A stretch of 64,000 nt of DNA from Cupriavidus pauculus (GTDB taxonomy: Bacteria; Pseudomonadota; Gammaproteobacteria; Burkholderiales; Burkholderiaceae), in contig NZ_BPUO01000018.1 of NCBI RefSeq assembly GCF_022179805.1, forward strand, positions 59,041 to 123,040. Reading direction: 5' to 3'. This document shows positions 47,084 to 53,793 of this stretch, in pieces. A program made the translations under genes and the position numbers. The first letter of the stretch is position 1. Every line of letters begins with the position of its first letter. A model generated the notes under the pieces. The model ran no database searches. It was not told where the DNA came from and saw only the letters and a program-made list of their open reading frames with translations.

Positions 47084-47791
47084 TCAACGCCGCGATAGCA
47101 CTACCAAATGCCGTTCTGCGTCCAGCTCGGGGACGACAATCTTCGGTACCGCCTCCACCTGCCACGCCTGCATCAGGCCCGCGGCCTCCATGCGATCCAT
47201 CTCGGCCTGCGGATACACGCCCTTCATCGCCAGCAGCTTGCCGCCTGGCGCCAGCAGGTGCCCGGACAGGTTGACGAAGTCGGTCAGCTCGGCGAATGCG
47301 CGCGACGTGATCACCGCATAGCCATGCGCATCCTCGATCTTTTCCACCGGGCCCCAGTGGGCGGTGGCATTGGTCAGGTGCAGTTGCGCACGGCACTGTG
47401 TCAGGAATGCGGTCTTCTTCTGGACGATGTCGACCATCAGCACATTCACGTCCGGACAGGCGATGGCCAGCGGCATGCCCGGCATGCCGCCGCCCGAACC
47501 CACGTCCAGCAGCCGGCCGCGCGCAGCGTCGGGTACGGCCTGGCTACGCGCAGCCTCGGCCAATGCCGGCACGGCGGCCAGGGAGTCCAGCAGATGATGC
47601 GTCAGCATCTCGTCGGGATGACGGATGGCGGTCAGGTTATAGACGCCGTTCCATTTGCGCAGCAGCGTCAGGTACGCGAACAGCGTATCGACCTGGGCGG
47701 CACCCAGTGCCAGCCCGATGGCGTCGAGCCCGGATTCCAGCCGTTGGCGTTGCGCGGCCTCGTCGACCGCACCGTGGCGAAGGCCCCCCAC
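47084..47791 (-). CDS. rsmG: 16S rRNA (guanine-527-N7)-methyltransferase RsmG (GidB)
   Basis: 235 residues. The Rossmann methyltransferase motif I is LLDVGSGGGMPGMPLAI; the preceding KWNGVYNLTAIRHPDEMLTHHLLDSLA and the later ITSRAFAEL are family hallmarks. It methylates G527 of 16S rRNA. The start is a GTG at 47791 immediately after the mnmG stop (TGAGTG), with AGGAGG 8 nt upstream inside the mnmG coding sequence, a translationally coupled arrangement. Confidence 0.96.
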   Translation of the reverse strand: MGGLRHGAVDEAAQRQRLESGLDAIGLALGAAQVDTLFAYLTLLRKWNGVYNLTAIRHPDEMLTHHLLDSLAAVPALAEAARSQAVPDAARGRLLDVGSGGGMPGMPLAIACPDVNVLMVDIVQKKTAFLTQCRAQLHLTNATAHWGPVEKIEDAHGYAVITSRAFAELTDFVNLSGHLLAPGGKLLAMKGVYPQAEMDRMEAAGLMQAWQVEAVPKIVVPELDAERHLVVLSRR

Positions 47792-49747
47792 TCAGGCAGC
47801 CTCCTGACCGTCGTCGGTCTTGACGCCGGCAGGGGCTGCACGGCCCATGCCCTTCTTCTTCAGGTGCACGAGCAGCAGCGAGATGGCTGCCGGCGTGACG
47901 CCCGAAATACGCGACGCCTGGCCCAGGGTCTCGGGCCGATGCTGGTTCAGCTTCTGGCTGACCTCGAAGCCCAGCCCACGCACTTCGGTGTAATCGAAGT
48001 CGAGCGGCAGCCGGGTCGATTCATTGGCCTCCAGCTTGTCCACTTCGGCCGCCTGGCGAGCGATATAGCCGTGGTACTTGATACCGATCTCGATCTGCTC
48101 GCGAATCTGCTCTTCGAGCATGGCATCGTCGGCAAGCGGCGCTTCCGGTGCATAACGGCCGTCCTGCAGCGCGACGAGCGCCTCGTAGCGGACTTCCGGG
48201 CGACGCAGCAGGTCGGCCAGCGAGTATTCGCGTTCGATGGCCTTGCCGAGCAGCGGCACGGCGTCGGCCTCAGGCAGTACCGTCGGGTTCACCCACGTGG
48301 CCTTCAGGCGTTCTGTTTCACGTGAAACAGCGTCGCGCTTGCGGTTGAAGGCATCCCAGCGGATATCGTCCACCACACCGAGTTCGCGGCCGATCTCGGT
48401 CAGGCGCATGTCGGCGTTGTCCTCACGCAGGCTCAGGCGGAATTCAGCACGGCTGGTGAACATGCGGTACGGCTCGGTCACGCCACGCGTGATCAGGTCG
48501 TCGACCAGCACGCCCAGGTACGCCTGGTCACGACGCGGCGTCCAAGCATCGCGCTCGCGGACGAAGCAACCGGCGTTGATACCGGCAAGCAGACCCTGTG
48601 CAGCGGCCTCTTCGTAGCCGGTGGTGCCGTTGATCTGGCCAGCGAAGAACAGGCCCTGGATTGCCTTGCTTTCCAGCGATGCCTTGAGCCCACGCGGGTC
48701 GTAGTAGTCGTATTCGATGGCGTAGCCGGGGCGCAGGATGTGTGCGTTCTCCAGGCCACGGATCGAGTGGACCAGATCGAGCTGGACATCAAACGGCAGG
48801 CTCGTGGAGATGCCGTTCGGGTAGAACTCGTTGGTCGTCAGCCCTTCCGGTTCCAGGAAGATCTGGTGGCTTTCCTTGCTGGCAAAGCGATGGATCTTGT
48901 CCTCGATACTCGGGCAGTAGCGCGGCCCCACCCCTTCGATCACGCCCGTGTACATCGGCGAGCGGTCCAGGCCGCCACGGATGATGTCGTGGGTACGGCC
49001 GTTGGTATGGGTGATCCAGCAGGGCAGCTGCTGCGGATGCTGCTCCGGACGGCCCAGGAACGAGAACACCGGCACCGGATCCAGGTCACCGGGCTGCTCT
49101 TCCATGACCGAGAAATCGATCGAGCGGCCGTCGATCCGAGGCGGCGTGCCGGTCTTCAGGCGCCCTTGCGGCAGCTTGAGTTCCTTCAGTCGCGCCGACA
49201 GCGAGACAGCCGCCGGGTCCCCTGCCCGCCCGCCCGTGTAGTTGTCCAGCCCCACGTGGATCTTGCCGTCCAGGAACGTGCCGGCGGTGATCACCACGGC
49301 GCGGGCGCGGAAATCGATGCCTGCCTGGGTACGGGCGCCCACCACGCGGTCGCCCTCCACCATCAGGTCGTCGACGGCCTGCTGGAACAGCATCAGATTT
49401 GGCTGGTTTTCTAGGCGGGTACGGATGGCCTTGCGATACAGCACACGGTCAGCCTGGGCACGCGTGGCGCGCACGGCTGGGCCCTTGCTCGAATTGAGGA
49501 TACGGAACTGGATACCGGACTCGTCGGTGGCGGCAGCCATCGCACCGCCCATGGCGTCCACTTCCTTGACCAGATGCCCCTTGCCGATGCCGCCGATAGA
49601 CGGATTGCAGCTCATCTGGCCCAACGTTTCGATGTTGTGCGTGAGCAGCAGTGTCTGGCACCCCATGCGCGCGGCGGCGAGGGCTGCTTCGGTGCCGGCG
49701 TGACCACCGCCGACGACTATGACGTCGAATTCTTTCGGGTAAAGCAT
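47792..49747 (-). CDS. mnmG: tRNA uridine-34 5-carboxymethylaminomethyl modification enzyme MnmG (GidA)
   Basis: 651 residues. The FAD-binding motif is FDVIVVGGGHAGTEAALAAARMG (residues ~6-28), followed by MSCNPSIGGIGKGHLVKEVDAMGG and RLKTGTPPRID; the catalytic-region GINGTTGYEEAAAQG-like segment reads GQINGTTGYEEAAAQG. With MnmE (not in the window) it modifies U34 of several tRNAs. The start is the ATG at 49747 with GGAGGAGGT 5 nt upstream; the open frame continues upstream into a parS site but that part is not coding. A perfect parS lies inside the gene. Confidence 0.97.
   Translation of the reverse strand: MLYPKEFDVIVVGGGHAGTEAALAAARMGCQTLLLTHNIETLGQMSCNPSIGGIGKGHLVKEVDAMGGAMAAATDESGIQFRILNSSKGPAVRATRAQADRVLYRKAIRTRLENQPNLMLFQQAVDDLMVEGDRVVGARTQAGIDFRARAVVITAGTFLDGKIHVGLDNYTGGRAGDPAAVSLSARLKELKLPQGRLKTGTPPRIDGRSIDFSVMEEQPGDLDPVPVFSFLGRPEQHPQQLPCWITHTNGRTHDIIRGGLDRSPMYTGVIEGVGPRYCPSIEDKIHRFASKESHQIFLEPEGLTTNEFYPNGISTSLPFDVQLDLVHSIRGLENAHILRPGYAIEYDYYDPRGLKASLESKAIQGLFFAGQINGTTGYEEAAAQGLLAGINAGCFVRERDAWTPRRDQAYLGVLVDDLITRGVTEPYRMFTSRAEFRLSLREDNADMRLTEIGRELGVVDDIRWDAFNRKRDAVSRETERLKATWVNPTVLPEADAVPLLGKAIEREYSLADLLRRPEVRYEALVALQDGRYAPEAPLADDAMLEEQIREQIEIGIKYHGYIARQAAEVDKLEANESTRLPLDFDYTEVRGLGFEVSQKLNQHRPETLGQASRISGVTPAAISLLLVHLKKKGMGRAAPAGVKTDDGQEAA
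48314..48329. promoter_or_regulatory. parS site 1 (inside mnmG)
   Basis: TGTTTCACGTGAAACA, a perfect match to the canonical chromosomal parS palindrome, within an 18-bp palindrome (48313-48330). It falls inside mnmG, encoding the SRET region of the protein. Confidence 0.93.
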
Positions 49748-49832
49748 GGGACACCTCCTCCGGGAGGCTGGGCGGGAAATACGGGATGCCGAATTATAGC
49801 GGCATTCGTTTTGCGAACGATGCCCACGGCTA

Positions 49833-49848
49833 TGTTTCACGTGAAACA
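49833..49848. promoter_or_regulatory. parS site 2 (upstream of mnmG)
   Basis: TGTTTCACGTGAAACA, perfect parS, 86 bp upstream of the mnmG start, within an 18-bp palindrome. Confidence 0.95.
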
Positions 49849-49881
49849 TGGCGCCAACGGTACGCGTGGCCGGGCCAACTG

Positions 49882-49897
49882 TGTTCCACGTGAAACA
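49882..49897. promoter_or_regulatory. parS-like site 3 (one mismatch)
   Basis: TGTTCCACGTGAAACA differs from canonical parS at one base (T to C in the left arm), 33 bp from site 2. ParB probably binds it more weakly. Confidence 0.8.
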
Positions 49898-49907
49898 CTC
49901 GGCCCAA

Positions 49908-49934
49908 AGAAAAAGGCCCCGCTTTCACGGGGCC
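49908..49934 (-). terminator. Intrinsic terminator downstream of the N-formylglutamate amidohydrolase gene
   Basis: GGCCCCG (49915-49921), loop CTTTCA, CGGGGCC (49928-49934). On the minus strand it is followed by TTTTTCTTT. It lies between parS sites 3 and 4 and insulates mnmG from the genes upstream. Confidence 0.9.
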
Positions 49935-49948
49935 CCTTCGGTCATCGA

Positions 49949-49964
49949 TGTTTCACGTGAAACA
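49949..49964. promoter_or_regulatory. parS site 4
   Basis: TGTTTCACGTGAAACA, perfect parS, 5 bp past the stop of the N-formylglutamate amidohydrolase gene. Confidence 0.95.
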
Positions 49965-49969
49965 CTGCC

Positions 49970-50860
49970 TCAAATCCGGCTGCGGATATAGGCGGCGATC
50001 TGCACGGACAGCAAGGCAAGGTCGCGCTGGAGCGTGGCAAAGCCGGCATTGGGCACCTTGGTCGCCTCGTCCATATACAGCGGACGACGAATCTCGATCT
50101 GCAGGCTGTTGCGCCGCTCCGCCGGGCGCCCGATCTGGGCAATCAGCTGCACGCCCTTGTACGGATCGTTACGCGCCACGGTGTAGCCCATGCCCTTCAG
50201 CTCCCGCTCGACCAGATCCACGATGCCCGGCTCGCACGTCGTACCGTCGCGGTCGCCCAGCACGAAGTCGGCCAGCGGGTGCGGGCTGTTGATCTTGAGG
50301 CGCTCGTAGGCGTTGTTAGGCATCGAGTGCAGGTTCAGATGCCACAGCGCGCCAAAGCGCTGGTACGCCGTGTCTACTGCCTCGGCCAGCGCGGCATGGT
50401 ACGGACGGTAGTACCGGTCGATCCGTTGCTGCACCTCGGCCACCGACAGCAGGCGGTCGTAGATGGGCGTGGTGGCATCCAGCTTGCGCCAGATCAGGCC
50501 GTAACCGAGCCGTGTCTTCTCGCCCGGCGAGAGTAGCGACGGCCAAGGAGCGACCAGCAGCTCGGGATCCAGGTCCTCCAGCATCCGGTTGGGATCGATG
50601 TAGACCCGGGGGAATGTCGCCCCGATCAGCGTGCCGCCCACCTTGGGAATAGCCGACCACAGCGTGTCGATATGGGTGTCCTCTCCCCCGCGCAGCCGTT
50701 GCAGCGGCACGGCGGCATTGAAGTCGACCGGATAGTAGGTGCCGCTATGCGGCGAATCGCAGACCAGTGGCAGCGCGTCGGCTTCGGGCAACGCCAGTGT
50801 GAACGGACCATGCGGCGCATCGCCCTGCACCGCGGCTGACTGGGCTTGGAACATCGTCAT
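49970..50860 (-). CDS. N-formylglutamate amidohydrolase family protein
   Basis: 296 residues. Motifs of the FGase family are VCDSPHSGTYYP, RGGEDTHID, FPRVYIDPNR, LGYGLIWRK and WHLNLHSMPNNA (zinc-ligand His/Glu residues). In histidine breakdown such enzymes hydrolyse N-formyl-L-glutamate to formate and glutamate; no hut genes are nearby, so another N-acyl substrate is possible. The ATG at 50860 starts 3 bp after the upstream receptor gene's stop, so the two form an operon. Confidence 0.88.
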   Translation of the reverse strand: MTMFQAQSAAVQGDAPHGPFTLALPEADALPLVCDSPHSGTYYPVDFNAAVPLQRLRGGEDTHIDTLWSAIPKVGGTLIGATFPRVYIDPNRMLEDLDPELLVAPWPSLLSPGEKTRLGYGLIWRKLDATTPIYDRLLSVAEVQQRIDRYYRPYHAALAEAVDTAYQRFGALWHLNLHSMPNNAYERLKINSPHPLADFVLGDRDGTTCEPGIVDLVERELKGMGYTVARNDPYKGVQLIAQIGRPAERRNSLQIEIRRPLYMDEATKVPNAGFATLQRDLALLSVQIAAYIRSRI

Positions 50861-50863
50861 CGC

Positions 50864-51877
50864 TCAGTCCAGCTTGATGTTGGCGGCCTTGGCCACACGG
50901 GCGTAGCGGGCCATAGCCTGCTGGATCTGCGCCTTGAACTGGTCCGGCGTGGTGGGCACCAGCGTGCCGCCAGACTCCTCGATCTTGCGCTTGAACTCGG
51001 GGTTCAGCATGGCCTTGTGGATGGCGGCGTTCAGCTTGTCCACGATCGGCTGGGGCGTGCCCGCCGGCGCCACGATGCCGAACCAGCCACCCTCGCCCAT
51101 GTCCTTGTAGCCCAGTTCGGCATACGTCGGCACGTTCGGCAGTTGCGGCGAACGCTGCGCGCCCAGCACGGCCAGCGCACGCAGGCGGCCCGCCTTGACG
51201 TGGGGCAGCGTGGTCGACAGGTTATCGGTGATGGCATTGACCTGCCCCGCCACCGCGTCGTTGAGCGCCAGACCGGCGCCCTTGTACGGCACGTGCAGCA
51301 GGTCGATCTTGGCCAGCATCATGAAGTTCTCGATGTTTACGTGGCCCAGCGAGCCGGCGCCCGGCGACGCAAACGTGTACTTGCCGGGGTTGGCCTTGGC
51401 CAGTGCCACGAACTCCTGCATGGTCTTGGCGGGTACGCTCGGATGCACCGCGAAGATGCTGGGGATCGCCGCCACGTTGGTGACGGGCGCGAAGTCCTTG
51501 ATCGGGTCGTAGCCCAGCCTGGGGTATACGGCCGGGTTCGAGCCGTGCGTGCTCACCGTGGCCATGCCGATCGTGTAACCGTCGGGCGCAGAGCGGGCCA
51601 CCTGCTCCATGCCGATCGAGCCCCCTGCCCCGCCCTTGTTGTCGACCACGATGGTCTGGCCCAGCTCACGGCCGGCAAATTCCGCCACCAGGCGTGCCGA
51701 CAGATCCGTGGTGCCGCCCGCGGCAAACGGCACGATCAGGCGGATCGGCTTGTTCGGATAGTTGGACTGTGCGGATGCCGGCAGAGCGACGCCGCCAAGC
51801 GTGGCAGCGGCTGTGGACAACACTGTGGAAAACACCAGGCGCCGGCGCATGGCGCGGGTATTTCGGGCTCGGTTCAT
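50864..51877 (-). CDS. Bug/TctC-family tripartite tricarboxylate transporter binding protein
   Basis: 337 residues. The signal peptide is RRRLVFSTVLSTAAATLGG..ASAQ, followed by the Bug signature NYPNKPIRLIVPFAAGGTTDLSARLVA, VVDNKGGAGGSIG and VPYKGAGLALNDAVAGQV. These periplasmic receptors bind small carboxylates. No TctA/TctB membrane genes are present, as is common for Bug proteins in Burkholderiales. It is the first gene of an operon with the N-formylglutamate amidohydrolase and divergent from a LysR gene, suggesting uptake and hydrolysis of one regulated carboxylate substrate. Confidence 0.93.
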   Translation of the reverse strand: MNRARNTRAMRRRLVFSTVLSTAAATLGGVALPASAQSNYPNKPIRLIVPFAAGGTTDLSARLVAEFAGRELGQTIVVDNKGGAGGSIGMEQVARSAPDGYTIGMATVSTHGSNPAVYPRLGYDPIKDFAPVTNVAAIPSIFAVHPSVPAKTMQEFVALAKANPGKYTFASPGAGSLGHVNIENFMMLAKIDLLHVPYKGAGLALNDAVAGQVNAITDNLSTTLPHVKAGRLRALAVLGAQRSPQLPNVPTYAELGYKDMGEGGWFGIVAPAGTPQPIVDKLNAAIHKAMLNPEFKRKIEESGGTLVPTTPDQFKAQIQQAMARYARVAKAANIKLD

Positions 51878-52006
51878 GGCTTCAAACTCCTCGTTTTATC
51901 GTTCTGAATCTGGGGATCCGAGTACTGAGTTTCGGGAGTTTACCGGCCCTGCACAAACGACTATATTGCACGGTTCCATTACCAAAGATCATCCTAGGGC
52001 TGCGTC

Positions 52007-52927
52007 ATGCGTATACGGTCCCCGTCGATGTCCGAGCTGCACGCATTCGTCACGGCGGCCAGGCTGGGCAGCTTCACACGCGCCGCTGAAACGCTGTGCG
52101 TCACCCAGGGCGCCATCAGCCGGGCGATATCACGCCTGGAATCGCATTTCGGGCAGCCACTGATCCATCGCAATGCGCACAAGCTGACGCTGACCGACGC
52201 CGGGCGCCAGTATCTGGTAGCAATTAGTGGCCCGCTCACGGCCATCGAGAACGCCAGTACGGCCATGCTGGGCGACGACCGCCAGCATCACCTCACGCTG
52301 TCCGCCGTGCCCACGCTGGCCAGCGTCTGGCTGGTGCCACGCCTGCCGGACTTCCACCGCAAGCATCCGGACATCCAGTTGGAGTTCGTGCCCTATCGCC
52401 GCGACGAGGATTTTTCGGGTGCCAAGCCCGATGCGGCCATCCTGACCGGTCAGGACGACAACTGGCCACACCTGCAGGCCGACTACGTGATTGGGCGCGA
52501 AGTGGTGCCGATCTGCCACCCTGCCCGGGCGCATGCACGGCAGGCAGCAAATCTGTGGAAAACTCCGGCCGACCTGATGGCCGAACCACTACTTTTCCAC
52601 ACAACTGCCCCCAGGAACTGGGAGAACTGGCTGCGTGCCGCGGGCGTACCCAACGCTGCGCCGACACTGGCGCGCGGATTCGACCAAGTGTCGATCCTGC
52701 TGGAGGCTGTGAAGGCCGATATGGGCGTGGCCGTTTTGCAGCGATGCCTTGTCAGGGATGCGTTGCAGGCCGGTCAGGTGGTGGCGCCATACGACCTGCC
52801 GGTGACCCTGAACCGTGGATATTTCCTCTGCGCACCACGTGAAAAGCGCGACCACCGGGCCCTGAATACCTTCCGCGAATGGCTGCTGGAAGCGGCATCG
52901 AACGATATCGCCGAACTGCTTCGCTGA
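52007..52927 (+). CDS. LysR-family transcriptional regulator (GcvA-like)
   Basis: 306 residues. The N-terminal winged HTH (about 5-64) reads SELHAFVTAARLGSFTRAAETLCVTQGAISRAI SRLE in two runs; the effector-binding domain begins about residue 95 (HHLTLSAVPTLASVWLVPRLPDF), like GcvA/AmpR-type members. It is divergent from the Bug/N-formylglutamate operon across 129 bp, the classic layout for LysR control of that operon. The ATG at 52007 is used; a second in-frame ATG at 52028 is possible. Confidence 0.93.
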   Translation: MRIRSPSMSELHAFVTAARLGSFTRAAETLCVTQGAISRAISRLESHFGQPLIHRNAHKLTLTDAGRQYLVAISGPLTAIENASTAMLGDDRQHHLTLSAVPTLASVWLVPRLPDFHRKHPDIQLEFVPYRRDEDFSGAKPDAAILTGQDDNWPHLQADYVIGREVVPICHPARAHARQAANLWKTPADLMAEPLLFHTTAPRNWENWLRAAGVPNAAPTLARGFDQVSILLEAVKADMGVAVLQRCLVRDALQAGQVVAPYDLPVTLNRGYFLCAPREKRDHRALNTFREWLLEAASNDIAELLR

Positions 52928-52930
52928 GAC

Positions 52931-52949
52931 TTATCCACACTGTGGATAG
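52931..52949. promoter_or_regulatory. Inverted pair of DnaA-box-like sequences after the LysR gene
   Basis: TTATCCACA (52931-52939, perfect DnaA box) is followed after one base by TGTGGATAG (52941-52949, one mismatch), an almost perfect palindrome. Weaker matches occur at 51812, 51824, 52554 and 52593. A hairpin role is possible, but the 1-nt spacer is too short for a normal loop. Confidence 0.35.
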
Positions 52950-52973
52950 TTTTGTGAACAACATAGGTCAGAC

Positions 52974-53003
52974 GAATAAAAAACGGCGCCATTCAGGCGC
53001 CGT
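52974..53003 (-). terminator. Intrinsic terminator between the LysR gene and livF
   Basis: ACGGCGCC (52983-52990), loop ATTCA, GGCGCCGT (52996-53003). On the minus strand it is followed by TTTTTTATT. It ends the first LIV operon and may also end the convergent LysR transcript. Confidence 0.85.
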
Positions 53004-53014
53004 CATTTTCCATA

Positions 53015-53038
53015 CGTATACGCAAGCACGCGTATACG
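53015..53038. repeat. Inverted repeat at the end of livF
   Basis: CGTATACGC (53015-53023), AAGCAC, GCGTATACG (53030-53038), a perfect 9-bp inverted repeat just past the livF stop and before the terminator. CGTATAC also occurs in the inverted repeat at 45249-45273. Role unknown. Confidence 0.6.
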
Positions 53039-53039
53039 G

Positions 53040-53783
53040 TCAGGCTGCCTTCTTCGCCAGCCCCAGGTAGGTTTCGATGACCTTGGGATTGCTGGCCAGC
53101 GCCGACGCCTCGCCTTCCATCGCCATATCGCCGGTCTCCACCACGTACCCGTAGTCAGCCACCTGCAGGGCCGCACGTGCGTTCTGCTCGATCAGCAGCG
53201 TTGCCACGCCGGTCTGGCGCAGGTTGCTGATGATCTGGAAGATCTCCTTTACGATCAGCGGCGCCAGCCCAAGGCTGGGCTCGTCCAGCATCAGCAGCTG
53301 CGGCTTGGCCATCAGCGCACGGCCCACGGCCAGCATCTGGCGCTCTCCGCCCGATAACGTGCCGGCCTCCTGTTTGGCCCGCTCCCGCAGACGCGGGAAC
53401 AGGTCGTAGACCACGTCCATCTGGTCTAGGTAGTTGCGCTCACCCGCACGCTTGCGCCGGAACGCGCCAAGCTGAAGGTTGTCCTCGACCGGCATCGTCG
53501 AGAACAGCTCGCGCTTCTCGGGCACCAGGCACATGCCGCGCCCGACACGCCCCTCTACCGGAATGCCCGCCATGTCGTGCCCCAGGTAGCGCACCCTGCC
53601 GCTGGACGATCCGCTCACCGGCAACGCACCCATGATCGCGTTGAGCATGGTCGACTTGCCCGCGCCGTTCGGCCCGATCACCGTGACGATCTGCCCTGCC
53701 TGCACTTTCAGGTTCGCACCATGCACGGCCTCGACCTTGCCGTAGCGCACGTGCAGGTCCTGCACTTCCAGAATCAGACTCAT
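53040..53783 (-). CDS. livF: LIV-type ABC transporter ATPase (LivF), first operon
   Basis: 247 residues. Walker A is VIGPNGAGKSTMLNAI, signature LSGGERQMLAVGRALM, Walker B LLMLDEPSLGLAP, and the H-loop region ends LLIEQNARAA. It is one of two ATPases of a branched-chain amino acid-type importer. The ATG at 53783 has GAGGG upstream and is 10 bp after the LivM-LivG fusion gene. Last gene of the operon. Confidence 0.93.
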   Translation of the reverse strand: MSLILEVQDLHVRYGKVEAVHGANLKVQAGQIVTVIGPNGAGKSTMLNAIMGALPVSGSSSGRVRYLGHDMAGIPVEGRVGRGMCLVPEKRELFSTMPVEDNLQLGAFRRKRAGERNYLDQMDVVYDLFPRLRERAKQEAGTLSGGERQMLAVGRALMAKPQLLMLDEPSLGLAPLIVKEIFQIISNLRQTGVATLLIEQNARAALQVADYGYVVETGDMAMEGEASALASNPKVIETYLGLAKKAA

Positions 53784-53793
53784 CTCATATCCC

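Noticed and set aside
49748..49849. N-terminal extension of MnmG starting within parS site 2
   Set aside because: The frame is open, but a strong GGAGGAGGT and the family N-terminus fix the start at 49747; the extension only reads through parS.
52841..52852. Half parS-like CACGTGAAAA in the LysR gene
   Set aside because: Only one arm matches and it lies in coding sequence; not a credible ParB site.
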